From NCBI RefSeq assembly GCF_002838065.1, contig NZ_PIZU01000014.1, positions 1 to 64,000 of the forward strand: a DNA stretch of 64,000 bases. The letters run 5' to 3'. Below, one piece after another: positions 56,085 through 64,000 of this stretch. The position numbers and the translations under genes are program-made. The stretch's first letter is position 1; every line of letters begins with the position of its first letter. This DNA is from Mycobacterium hubeiense (GTDB lineage Bacteria > Actinomycetota > Actinomycetes > Mycobacteriales > Mycobacteriaceae). The notes under the pieces were generated by a model. It worked only from the letters and a program-made list of their open reading frames with translations. It was not told where the DNA came from and did not search any database.

Positions 56085-57676
56085 GAAGCGTGGTGGGCGA
56101 AGACGAGAACAGGCGCACGCCACACGATGTCGTGGTCATCGGCGCCGGGTTCTCGGGCATCGGCGCCGGAATCCGATTGCGCAACGCGGGCATCGACGAC
56201 TTCGTGATCATCGACAGCGCCGGCGATCTCGGCGGCACGTGGCGCGACAACCGGTACCCGGGCGTCGCCGTCGACGTGACGTCACTCAACTACTGCTTCT
56301 CGTGGGAACAGAACCCGCGGTGGTCGCGACTGTTCGCGCCCGGCGAGGAGCTGCTCGCCTACGCGCACCGTTGCGCAGACAAGTACCGTCTCCGACCGCA
56401 CATGCGGTTCGACCACCATGTCGAACGGATGCGCTTTGACGGTCAATCCCATGAGTGGACGATCGACCTCACCGGCCGACCGCCCCTGCGGGCCCGGTTC
56501 GTGATCCTCGCCACTGGCGGACTCGTGCAACCCAAATCGCCCGACATCGCGGGTATCGACACATTCATGGGCAAGGTGATGCACACCGCCCGTTGGGACC
56601 ATGACCATGATCTGGCCGGTCAGCGGGTGGCGGTCATCGGCACGGGCGCCTCCGCCGTACAGGTCGTCCCCTCGATCGCCGACGAGGTCGAACACCTCAG
56701 CGTGTTCCAGCGGACCCCGATCTGGATCGTGCCCAAGCCCGACGCCCGGATTCCAGCGTCGGTGCAACGCGCCTTCGAATCCATGCCGATCGCGCAGAAA
56801 ACCCTGCGGGCGATCACCGCGGTGCTGACCCAGGCCGTCTTTCTCGGCAGCATCCTTTACTACCGCCAACTCCCTGGCCTCGCACGCGCCTTCGAACGGA
56901 TCTGCCGCGCCCACCTTGCGCGACAGGTCGCCGACCCCACGCTCCGCGACGCCCTGACACCTACCTACTCGTTCGGATGTAAGCGCCCCAGCTTCTCCAA
57001 TGACTACTGGCGGGCATTCAACCGCAGCAACGTCGACCTCGTCACTGCCCCGATCGAAACGATCACGCCGACCGGCATCCGCACCGTCGACGGCACCGAA
57101 CGTGACATCGACCTGCTCGTCCTCGCGACCGGGTTCAAGGTGTTCGAACTCGGCAACCTGCCGCCGTTCGACGTCTACGGCCCGGACGGCACCGAACTCG
57201 GGCTTTTCTGGGACGAGCACCGATACCAGGCCTACGAAGGCACATCAGTTCCGCAGTTCCCCAACCTGTTTCACGTCATCGGCCCCTACGCCATGACGGG
57301 CTCGTCGTACTTCTCGATGATCGAGGCCATGACCCTGCATGCCGCGCGGTGCATCACCGAAGCCCGCCGCCGTGGCGCCACCTATGTCGCGGTACGTCAG
57401 GAGCCGCACGACGCGTACTTCGCCGAGGTTCAACGGCGACTACGCAATTCGGTGTTCGTCAACGGCGACTGCACCCGCTCGAACAGTTATTACTTCGACC
57501 GCCACGGCGACACCCCCTTGTTGCGGCCATCGACCGGGTGGGGCCTGTGGTGGCGACATCGGCGGTTCGACCTGGACAACTACGAATACCGAACCGCTGA
57601 GCCGGTATCAGCCTCCGCAACCGGATCGGCGCACGCTACCGCACGGTCGCCGCACGGAGACGACGTACACGCGTGA
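56081..57676 (+). CDS. Flavin monooxygenase, Baeyer-Villiger type
   Basis: A 531-residue FAD/NADPH monooxygenase. The first dinucleotide motif GAGFSGIG is at 21-28 and the second, GTGASAVQ, at 187-194. Between them the Baeyer-Villiger fingerprint reads FMGKVMHTARWD (162-173). The enzyme would insert oxygen beside a ketone to give an ester or lactone. It starts with GTG 56081 overlapping the previous stop and ends overlapping the esterase start. The neighbouring SDR and esterase make an alcohol-ketone-ester-cleavage pathway likely; the actual substrate is unknown. Confidence 0.92.
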   Translation: MRSVVGEDENRRTPHDVVVIGAGFSGIGAGIRLRNAGIDDFVIIDSAGDLGGTWRDNRYPGVAVDVTSLNYCFSWEQNPRWSRLFAPGEELLAYAHRCADKYRLRPHMRFDHHVERMRFDGQSHEWTIDLTGRPPLRARFVILATGGLVQPKSPDIAGIDTFMGKVMHTARWDHDHDLAGQRVAVIGTGASAVQVVPSIADEVEHLSVFQRTPIWIVPKPDARIPASVQRAFESMPIAQKTLRAITAVLTQAVFLGSILYYRQLPGLARAFERICRAHLARQVADPTLRDALTPTYSFGCKRPSFSNDYWRAFNRSNVDLVTAPIETITPTGIRTVDGTERDIDLLVLATGFKVFELGNLPPFDVYGPDGTELGLFWDEHRYQAYEGTSVPQFPNLFHVIGPYAMTGSSYFSMIEAMTLHAARCITEARRRGATYVAVRQEPHDAYFAEVQRRLRNSVFVNGDCTRSNSYYFDRHGDTPLLRPSTGWGLWWRHRRFDLDNYEYRTAEPVSASATGSAHATARSPHGDDVHA

Positions 57677-58656
57677 CCGTCACCAACAACGACGGCGGAC
57701 AATCAATGGAGGCAGAAAACAGCGGAACACCAGCCGGGATGCCGTCACGTCGGAGTCGACGAGCAGGCACATGGGTCGCCGCCCACCTCGTGCAACGTCT
57801 GCTACCGCTGGTTCCGACACCACGAAGCTTCCGATTCGCCACCCGCCGCCTCGCCAAGCCCGACACCATCGCGGTGCCCACCCGGTACGGACCTGTTCGC
57901 TGCCTGATCTACTGGCCACACCCCGACGCTCCCCTCGCAAAAGCGAGTAGCAACGGGCCGCCGATCAACTTGCACCTGCACGGCGGCGCGTTCATCGTGC
58001 GCAATCCACGACAAGAGGAGTACATCGCCCAATACATCGCATCGGAAGTCGGAGCCGCGGTTGTGCTGGCCGACTATGCGACCGCACCCCAAGTGCAATA
58101 CGCGGTGGCCGAACACCAGTGCTTCGATATCGCACGTTGGATGCGCACCGCGGCTCCCGCCCGTGGTTGGGACGCATCTCGGCTGTCGGTTTCGGGCGCA
58201 AGCGCGGGTGCGAAGCTGGCCGTCAACGTATGCCAACAAGCTCACGGCTCCGGCGACATCGCTTTTCGGGCAGCGGCATTGGCCTTCCCGGTCGTCGATC
58301 TCACGCGCGCTGATCGAACCTCCGCCAAAAGGCATCCACGGATCTCACCGCTGATCCAGCGGCTTGCCATCGACGCCTACTTCGTCGACCCGCGCCGTCG
58401 CCATGAGGCGCTGGCCTCACCCCGGTTCGACGATGACCTGCCGGCGGCCATGCCTCCCACACTGATATTCACCGGCGAGCTCGACACACTGGGGCCCGAG
58501 GGCGACGAACTCGCTGCGCGTCTCGCTCGATCGGGCGTTGCGGTTACCCATCACCGCTTTCTGAACACGGACCACGGTTTCACCAAGACAGAAACCAATA
58601 CCGCTAGTGCTGCGATGAAACTCATTGGTGCCCATCTCATTCGGCACTTGGCGTGA
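57673..58656 (+). CDS. Alpha/beta hydrolase (HSL-type esterase)
   Basis: A 327-residue esterase of the hormone-sensitive-lipase group. The oxyanion-hole motif HGG is at 103-105 (LHLHGGAFIV) and the nucleophile elbow GASAG at 175-179 (Ser177). Asp in GELDTLG and His in TDHGFTK complete the triad. It overlaps the monooxygenase stop (GTGA), so it probably hydrolyses the ester made by that enzyme. The N-terminal ~45 residues are basic and hydrophobic (RRAGTWVAAHLVQRLLPLV), perhaps for membrane contact. A hairpin follows the stop codon. Confidence 0.9.
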   Translation: MTVTNNDGGQSMEAENSGTPAGMPSRRSRRAGTWVAAHLVQRLLPLVPTPRSFRFATRRLAKPDTIAVPTRYGPVRCLIYWPHPDAPLAKASSNGPPINLHLHGGAFIVRNPRQEEYIAQYIASEVGAAVVLADYATAPQVQYAVAEHQCFDIARWMRTAAPARGWDASRLSVSGASAGAKLAVNVCQQAHGSGDIAFRAAALAFPVVDLTRADRTSAKRHPRISPLIQRLAIDAYFVDPRRRHEALASPRFDDDLPAAMPPTLIFTGELDTLGPEGDELAARLARSGVAVTHHRFLNTDHGFTKTETNTASAAMKLIGAHLIRHLA

Positions 58657-58658
58657 GT

Positions 58659-58681
58659 GCGAAGTGCTGGGGCACTTTCGC
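58659..58681 (+). terminator. Hairpin after the esterase gene
   Basis: GCGAAGTGC pairs with GCACTTTCGC (one bulge) around a short loop, starting 2 bp after the esterase stop. It likely ends the module's transcript before the convergent mce operon. The right side and next bases, GCACTTTCGCTGCC, equal 14 bases of hairpin element copy 1 at 17609. Confidence 0.6.
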
Positions 58682-58861
58682 TGCCGATGGATGCCGAGGC
58701 ACCAGGGGCATAGCCTGACTTCGACCACCTGGACGCAGAGCGTTACCGCGTTCGACCTCAATACGTCGACGCCGCCGAACCGGGCACCATCGCGGGTACG
58801 GCGCCGATTCCCTGACGCCTCAGGCTGTCGCCCGCGTCGGCTGGGCCCGTCGTGAACTCAC

Positions 58862-60319
58862 CTAATTGCCTTCTGGCGGCATCAACATGTCCTGCCAGGT
58901 TTGCACCTTCGCCCCTTGAGCCAAGTCAGATCGAGTATGGATGCGACCATCAGGTCCGATGTAGCTGCCGGTGGCGGGATCGTATGTGGCCGTAGCGATG
59001 GGAGGCACCGCGGCCGGTGGCACAACCTGGTCGGGCGGCGGCTGATCGGGAGGCAATTGCGGGATGTCTTGGCCAGACAGCGTCGCGTTGGGGTCGCCCT
59101 TCCAGTTGTTGCCGTCGTTCAGCGGCACGTACTCCTCGTCGCTTTCGCACATCTTCACCGTGGGTGCGCGCTTGCCCGGCACAGTCATGCAAGGCAGGTT
59201 GCGGGCTCCGCGAATGGCGATCGGCGAATCTTGTGGGATCCGGCAGTAGAGGCCAGCCGGTCGGTCGGGCGTGTCCTCGAAGGTAGGTGGCCGTATCTGC
59301 TGGGCGGGTAGAAACCCTGTGGTGCATGGATGATTCAGGTTTACGTTCAAATTGAAGTCCAGGTAGAGCCCCTTGTAGTCCTGCTTCGTGTCCTTGTTCG
59401 CCACCGTGATGCCCTGGACCGCGGCGATGCCCTGCGGAAGGAGCACCAGCAGCTGCTCCAGGCTCGCGTGGTAGTCGAGCGCGACCGGGGCGATGCTGAC
59501 CAGGTTGGCGAGCAGCACCGGCAGCGAGGGCTGCAGACGTTCGACCAGCTGTCGAGCCTCGTCCGCGGTAGCATCACCATGTTCGAGAATCCCTGCCACC
59601 GAAGGGTTTTCGGCCTGCACCTGCGCGGTCACGGTGGCGACGTGGGATGCCCAGGCGCGTACCGAGTCCGACGTCTCACTCTGCGAGTCCAGCACCGGCT
59701 GCGACTGGTCGATCAGCGTGGTGAGCGAATCCAGGTGCCGGCGGGCGTCGAGCGCAAGCGCCGTCGATCCCTTGACGATGCGCGAGATCTCGGGCCCCAA
59801 CCCGCCGACCGCGGTATAGCCCTCGTCGATCACCGTCTTCAGATTGTCCTGCGGGATCGCCTCGAGGCCCCGATTCGTGGCGTCGAGCAGGCTGTTGATG
59901 TCCGGCGGCACCGACGTACGGTCACGCGGGATGACGTCGCCGTCCTTCAGCGGCGCTGAAGCGCCGCTGCGCGGCAGCAACGTGACGTACTGCTCGCCGA
60001 CCGCGGACTGGCTGTGCACCTCGGCGTCGAGATCCGACGGAATACTCGTCCCCGATCTCAGTGACAGCACCGCGTCGACCCCGCCGTCGCCGGTCAACCG
60101 CACCGCCTCGACCTCGCCCACTTCGACGCCGCGATACGTGACGTTTCCGCCCTCGTAGAGCCCGCCTGACGCGGGCAGCTCGGCGGTGACTGTGTACCGA
60201 CCAGCGCCGAAGAGCATGGCCGGTACGTTGGCGTAGCTGGTCGCTATGACGGCGACGGCCACCACTGCCACGATCGCGAAGACGGCGAGCTGGATCCTGA
60301 TCCGCCTGGTCATGTGCAT
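58862..60319 (-). CDS. MCE-family protein, sixth of the operon (MceF-type)
   Basis: A 485-residue Mce protein. After an N-terminal membrane helix (IQLAVFAIVAVVAVAVIATSY) comes the MlaD/MCE domain (about 38-115), with GGLYEGGNVTYRGVEVGEVEAVRL, then a long helical region (about 140-330) and a Pro-rich C-terminal tail (QLPPDQPPPDQVVPPAAVPP). Mce proteins form a hexameric needle that shuttles lipids to the YrbE permease. It is the last gene of the operon, 2 bp after the lipoprotein gene, and converges on the esterase gene. ATG 60319 or 60313 may be used. Confidence 0.88.
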   Translation of the reverse strand: MHMTRRIRIQLAVFAIVAVVAVAVIATSYANVPAMLFGAGRYTVTAELPASGGLYEGGNVTYRGVEVGEVEAVRLTGDGGVDAVLSLRSGTSIPSDLDAEVHSQSAVGEQYVTLLPRSGASAPLKDGDVIPRDRTSVPPDINSLLDATNRGLEAIPQDNLKTVIDEGYTAVGGLGPEISRIVKGSTALALDARRHLDSLTTLIDQSQPVLDSQSETSDSVRAWASHVATVTAQVQAENPSVAGILEHGDATADEARQLVERLQPSLPVLLANLVSIAPVALDYHASLEQLLVLLPQGIAAVQGITVANKDTKQDYKGLYLDFNLNVNLNHPCTTGFLPAQQIRPPTFEDTPDRPAGLYCRIPQDSPIAIRGARNLPCMTVPGKRAPTVKMCESDEEYVPLNDGNNWKGDPNATLSGQDIPQLPPDQPPPDQVVPPAAVPPIATATYDPATGSYIGPDGRIHTRSDLAQGAKVQTWQDMLMPPEGN

Positions 60320-60320
60320 G

Positions 60321-61460
60321 CTAGGGCCCCTGATCGAATCGGTACGGCACGATGAGAGGGTTGGCGGCGGTGGCCGGGCTAGGCAGTTGGCCGATCGTGC
60401 GACCCCACTGCAGCTCCAATTCTGTGAGATCGCCCTCCCATCGGGTGCCGGTAAACAGCCCCGTGTCGATTCGGCTCAGCGTCAGGTCGACGACGGCGGT
60501 GGCGTTACCGTAGTCCCCGCGTACCCAGTTTTCGAGGGTTTCGTTCGCCCACGGGTAAGTAGCGAGCACGCTGAGCGAACGGGTCAAGTCCGGACCGGCG
60601 TCGGCCAGCGACTTGAGCACCGGCCCCACCTGGTTCAGTTCCCTGACTAGGTTCTCCTTGCTCTGGTTGAGCGCGTCGGCGGTCACGGCGCTGAAGCCGC
60701 CCAGTTCGTCGAACAGCTCGGCGAGGTTGTCGCGCTCGTCCTTGAGCACGGCCAGCGCGTCCGGCAAAGTCTGAAGAGCTCGGTCCAATACCGGCTGCTG
60801 TTCGGCGAACCTGCCCACCAGGCTGTTCAGGCTGTCGGTGGCGGCGATGATGTCGTCGGTCTGGTCGTTCAGGTGGGCGATGAAGGTGTCGAGTTGCTCG
60901 ATCAGGCTGCGCAGATCCTGTTCACGCCCGGAGAAAGCGACGCTCAACGCGCGGGTGATGTCCTGGACCTGGCCGAGGCCGCCACCATTGAGCAACAGCG
61001 CTACGGTGGCGAGCGTCTGCTCGGTTGTCGGATACGCGCCAGCGTTGGCCAACGGGATGAGCGAGCCGTCGCGCAGCCTGCCCTCGGGCGGCGCGTCGGC
61101 CGGAGCAGCCAATTCGACGTGCAGCGAACCGAGAAGGCTGGTCTGGCCGATCTTGGCCGTCGCATTGGCCGGCAGTTCCACGTCGCCGGCGATCCGCATG
61201 GTCAGCAACGCATGCCAGCCCTGGCGCTCGATCTTCGTGACCGTTCCGACCGTCACATCGCCGACCCGGACCCGGGAGTTCCGCTCGATGTTGACCACGT
61301 CGGGGAGCTGGGCGGCAACCACATAGGATCCCGGCCCGCCGCCTTCGGTCCCAGGCAGCGGCAGCGAGTTGACGCCGCGCCATCCGCAGCCCGTCGGCAG
61401 GGCCGCGGCGAGCAGCACCATCACCCCCGCCGCGCCGCGAGCCCAGCGATGGCGCCTCAC
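60321..61460 (-). CDS. MCE-family lipoprotein (MceE/LprK-type)
   Basis: A 379-residue Mce lipoprotein. Its signal region (MVLLAAALPTGC) ends in a lipobox-like cysteine, followed by the MCE domain: GPGSYVVAAQLPDVVNIERNSRVRVGDVTVGTVTKIE and SLLGSLHVELAAP. The helical part contains repeats such as LLNGGGLGQVQDITRALS and DRALQTLPDALAVLKDERDNLAELFDELG. I chose GTG 61460 because it overlaps the mceD stop (GTGA) and directly precedes the signal region; a much longer frame upstream is antisense noise. It is the fifth protein of the mce operon. Confidence 0.88.
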   Translation of the reverse strand: MRRHRWARGAAGVMVLLAAALPTGCGWRGVNSLPLPGTEGGGPGSYVVAAQLPDVVNIERNSRVRVGDVTVGTVTKIERQGWHALLTMRIAGDVELPANATAKIGQTSLLGSLHVELAAPADAPPEGRLRDGSLIPLANAGAYPTTEQTLATVALLLNGGGLGQVQDITRALSVAFSGREQDLRSLIEQLDTFIAHLNDQTDDIIAATDSLNSLVGRFAEQQPVLDRALQTLPDALAVLKDERDNLAELFDELGGFSAVTADALNQSKENLVRELNQVGPVLKSLADAGPDLTRSLSVLATYPWANETLENWVRGDYGNATAVVDLTLSRIDTGLFTGTRWEGDLTELELQWGRTIGQLPSPATAANPLIVPYRFDQGP

Positions 61461-62746
61461 GAACCGCCTCCGTGCGGCACCATCATGCCGGGTAGTCCCT
61501 CGGCCGGGTCCGTGGCGACTGGCAGGTCCGGCGGCGCCTCGGCGGCGAGCGGTCCGGCCGGCGGCGCCGGCGGCACATAGTCCGGGCGCATCCAGTCCTC
61601 GCTGTAGGTGATTTCGTTGGGTCGTGCCTGAGCACCGACGACGAAGTTGAAGCCGAACGGCAGGAAGTTGTACTGCCGGTTCTTGACGATCGGCGCCAAA
61701 TACTGGACGCACAGCTTGGCGGATTGCTCGGCGTTCATACGCGACGCCGCCTGGACTGCGCCGCATAAGAACGTGATGGGATCGGAAAAGTTGGTGATGG
61801 CAGGCGTGCCGGTCAACGACGCATGCGCCGGCTCATACATGTTGATCGCGTTCTGGAACGCGGTCGGCGCCACGTGAAGTGCCTGCTTGATGTCGTCGAG
61901 GCTCTCGACCAGCGCGGTGGAAACCGCTGCCAGCCGGTCGGAAGTTGTGCCGATCGTCTCCCGGTTGTCGGCGAGAAAGCTCTGCGCGTCTCCTACGACG
62001 GCGTTGGCGTCCCGCAGTGCCCGGCCGACCTCGTGTGGATCGTCGGCGAGCAGCGCGGTCACCGCGGCAAAGTTGCGGTTCAACTGCTTCATCAGGTCCG
62101 AGCTCTGGTGCAGCGCGGACACCAGAATCGCCAGGTTCTTGACGCTCGCGAAGATGTCGGTGCTGTGGTCGCCGAGCGCCGAAAGCGATTGGGACAGTTT
62201 GATTATGGTGTCGCGGATGTTTGCGCCCTCGCCGCGCAGATTGTCGGCCGCGGTGTTGACGAGCGCGCCTAGCGTGCTGACCCCGCCGGGCTCGGTGGGC
62301 TGCAGCGTGCGGGTGAGCTCTTCGAGCTGAACACGGAAGTCGTCCCATTCCACCGGGACCGCGGTGCGCTGCTCGGGGATCACGGCGCCCTCGGCCATCA
62401 CGGCTCCGCCGGTGTAGGCCGGCGTCAACTGGATGGCCCGTGCGCTCACCAGCGATGGCGACAGGATGGCCGCCTTCGCGTCGGCGGGCACCTTCTGTTT
62501 CTGGTCGTAGGAGAACGAGATCTTGACGCGGTCGGGCTCGGCTTCGATCTTGTCGATCTTGCCGACCGGCACACCGAGGATCCGCACTTCGTCACCGACG
62601 AAGATGCCGTTGCTGTTCGCGAAGTAGCCGACGACGTGGACACGGCGCACCCCGGCCGACGGGTGCACCACCACAATGAGCGCGGCGATCAAGCTCACCA
62701 CCAAGACCGCGGCCAAGCCGATCCGGGCGTTGCGGGCGGTGATCAT
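61457..62746 (-). CDS. MCE-family protein (MceD-type)
   Basis: A 429-residue Mce protein with an N-terminal membrane helix (RIGLAAVLVVSLIAALIVVV), the MCE domain (about 35-110: YFANSNGIFVGDEVRILGVPVGKIDKIE), the conserved helical region with SPSLVSARAIQLTPAYTGG, and a Pro-rich tail. It overlaps the mceC stop by 4 bp at its start and the lipoprotein gene by 4 bp at its end. Which lipid class the operon imports (for example fatty acids or sterols) cannot be read here; the yrbE genes lie outside the window. Confidence 0.88.
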   Translation of the reverse strand: MITARNARIGLAAVLVVSLIAALIVVVHPSAGVRRVHVVGYFANSNGIFVGDEVRILGVPVGKIDKIEAEPDRVKISFSYDQKQKVPADAKAAILSPSLVSARAIQLTPAYTGGAVMAEGAVIPEQRTAVPVEWDDFRVQLEELTRTLQPTEPGGVSTLGALVNTAADNLRGEGANIRDTIIKLSQSLSALGDHSTDIFASVKNLAILVSALHQSSDLMKQLNRNFAAVTALLADDPHEVGRALRDANAVVGDAQSFLADNRETIGTTSDRLAAVSTALVESLDDIKQALHVAPTAFQNAINMYEPAHASLTGTPAITNFSDPITFLCGAVQAASRMNAEQSAKLCVQYLAPIVKNRQYNFLPFGFNFVVGAQARPNEITYSEDWMRPDYVPPAPPAGPLAAEAPPDLPVATDPAEGLPGMMVPHGGGS

Positions 62747-64000
62747 TGGCCTCCCTCCGCGGCGGCCGGTCCCTGGGGCGCTTCGTTCGGTGCCGGCGCG
62801 AACACCGGGCGAGGTGTCGGCACAGGCGTGTTCTGCATCCCCGGCGGAGCCGGTGCGGGGGGGCCGGGCGGCGGGCCACCCGGCGTCGGGGCCGGCGGCG
62901 GTTCGCGGTACGGATAGCAGCCCGTAGGCCCAGGTAAGGGCAGGCCGGGCGGACCGCAGCCCGGATCGCCGGGGTTGCCGGTGATGGCGTCCGGAATCGT
63001 CAATCTGGGTTCTCCGCCCTGCCCGGTCCGCGGGTAGGGAGCCGGCAGCGCCGGGGTGCCGGGCTGACCGACGGGCGGGTCAATGCGCTCGGACGGCAGC
63101 AGCGTGCTGGGATCCAGGCCGAGATCGGAAAACGCCGCGTCGACGAAGGGCTGGATGAACTGCCCCGGCAGCATGTTGGCGATGTAGGCGTTGAAGTACG
63201 GCCCGGAGGCAACCGATTCGCCCAGGCCCAGTGCGTACTGGTTGAGCAACTCCAGGGCCTTTTGCACCCGCGCCTTGCGGTTGTCCACGATGGTGAGCAG
63301 GTCGTTCACCTTGTCCAGCGCGGGCCGCAGTTGCGAGCGGTTTTCGGCGATCAATCCCTGCAATTCCCGCGCCAGATACGAGATGTTGTTGGCGATCTCA
63401 TCGAGGGCATCGCTTTGTTCACGTAATTCGGCGAGCAGGGCGTTGCTATCGGCGATCAGCCGGGCGATCTGGTCGGTGCGTTCGGCGAGCACCAGCGTCG
63501 ACTTGTGGGCGTTCTCCAGCAAGGTGCGCAACCGATCATCGCGCGCGTTGAGAGTCTGGGAAAACCGTGCCACGCCGTCGACGGCGCGCTTGAGATCCGG
63601 CGGAGTGTCGCTAAATGTCTGTGCCAGCGTGGCCAGCGAGTCGGAGAGCTGGTTGGTGTCCAGCCCGCTGATCGTGGTGGCCAGGTCTCCCAGGGCGTCG
63701 GGCAGCTGATACGGCGAGGTGGTGCGGTCGATCGGAATCGTTGTCGACAGCTGCCCCTGGCCGCGGGGTGTGACCTCGAGGATCTTTGAGCCCAGCAGCG
63801 TCTTGGTCTTGATTGCCGCCTCGGCGCGGTCGCCGAGGTCCACGTGGTCGTCAACACGGAATGTGACCAGCACACTGGGTCCGTCGAGTTCGACGCTGGA
63901 CACCTGCCCCACCCGGAATCCGGAAACCTCCACCGCCGCACCGGAAGTGAGGCCACCGGCTTCGGCGAAATGCGCGGAATACGTCGCGCTCTGGGTGATG
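62743..64000 (-). CDS. MCE-family protein (MceC-type), partial
   Basis: The 5' part lies beyond the window edge. The frame stays open to 64000, and the visible part reads ...YSAHFAEAGGLTSGAAVEVSGFRVGQVSSVEL, the middle of the MCE domain, so an ATG inside the window is not the start. The helical region contains QTLNARDDRLRTLLENAHKS and the C-terminus is a long Pro/Gly-rich tail (about 130 residues) characteristic of MceC. The operon should continue with mceB, mceA and yrbEAB outside the window. Its stop overlaps the mceD start. Confidence 0.87.
   Translation of the reverse strand, partial: ITQSATYSAHFAEAGGLTSGAAVEVSGFRVGQVSSVELDGPSVLVTFRVDDHVDLGDRAEAAIKTKTLLGSKILEVTPRGQGQLSTTIPIDRTTSPYQLPDALGDLATTISGLDTNQLSDSLATLAQTFSDTPPDLKRAVDGVARFSQTLNARDDRLRTLLENAHKSTLVLAERTDQIARLIADSNALLAELREQSDALDEIANNISYLARELQGLIAENRSQLRPALDKVNDLLTIVDNRKARVQKALELLNQYALGLGESVASGPYFNAYIANMLPGQFIQPFVDAAFSDLGLDPSTLLPSERIDPPVGQPGTPALPAPYPRTGQGGEPRLTIPDAITGNPGDPGCGPPGLPLPGPTGCYPYREPPPAPTPGGPPPGPPAPAPPGMQNTPVPTPRPVFAPAPNEAPQGPAAAEGGQ

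Overview
The window is high-GC actinobacterial DNA. It almost certainly comes from a Mycobacterium/Mycolicibacterium chromosome, probably a rapid grower. Markers are an mce operon, the TrcR/TrcS two-component pair, the SigK-RskA cluster with UfaA1, LigD and Ku, F420-type luciferase-like enzymes, a WS/DGAT acyltransferase, and a gene order that matches M. tuberculosis Rv0945, Rv0944, ligD (Rv0938), ku (Rv0937c), Rv0927c, Rv0926c, mntH (Rv0924c), Rv0923c as I remember it. Rv numbers are recalled from family knowledge, not searched.

Layout. 1-9.7 kb: a repeat-rich secreted protein, an SDR, an Fpg/Nei glycosylase, a holin-like membrane protein, cobF, an AurF-type diiron oxygenase with a DUF4873 partner, an MFS exporter, a DUF4235 protein, an F420 enzyme, and trcS/trcR. 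9.9-13.9 kb: a stress-signalling block (CheB-type esterase, STAS/RsbW-like kinase, CheR-PAS methyltransferase) without flagellar genes, then a helical protein and an AraC regulator broken by a frameshift. 15-28 kb: ligD and ku flank an insert holding a DUF559/AbiEi-like gene between two copies of a 61-bp hairpin element, a polyol ABC transporter with its SorC-type regulator, the divergent catabolic operon (two dehydrogenases and a PfkB kinase), and a vapBC pair.

29-35 kb: Rv0927c/Rv0926c-like genes, three small secreted paralogues in tandem, mntH with a palindromic operator on its start codon, and a gamma-glutamylcyclotransferase/poly-gamma-glutamate hydrolase fusion. 35-40.5 kb: a translationally coupled six-gene operon for modifying membrane fatty acids, ending in sigK-rskA, with a SigK-like promoter just before its first gene. 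40.5-53 kb: a YbdK-type ligase, an F420 enzyme, a small ANTAR protein, a decayed stretch with an acyl-CoA dehydrogenase remnant, two SDRs, a PucR-type regulator divergent from WS/DGAT-fadD-NTF2, and an arylsulfatase. 53-58.7 kb: a TetR regulator and an apparent alcohol/ketone degradation module (SDR, Baeyer-Villiger monooxygenase, esterase, two small proteins) tied together by a duplicated 38-bp operator. 58.8-64 kb: the 3' half of an mce operon (mceF, E, D and partial C) on the minus strand.

The least explained items are the dispersed intergenic hairpin family (two near-identical copies bracketing a nuclease-fold gene, plus degenerate pieces elsewhere), the shared 38-bp operator, the orphan CheB/STAS/CheR signalling block, and the GGCT-PGA hydrolase fusion.
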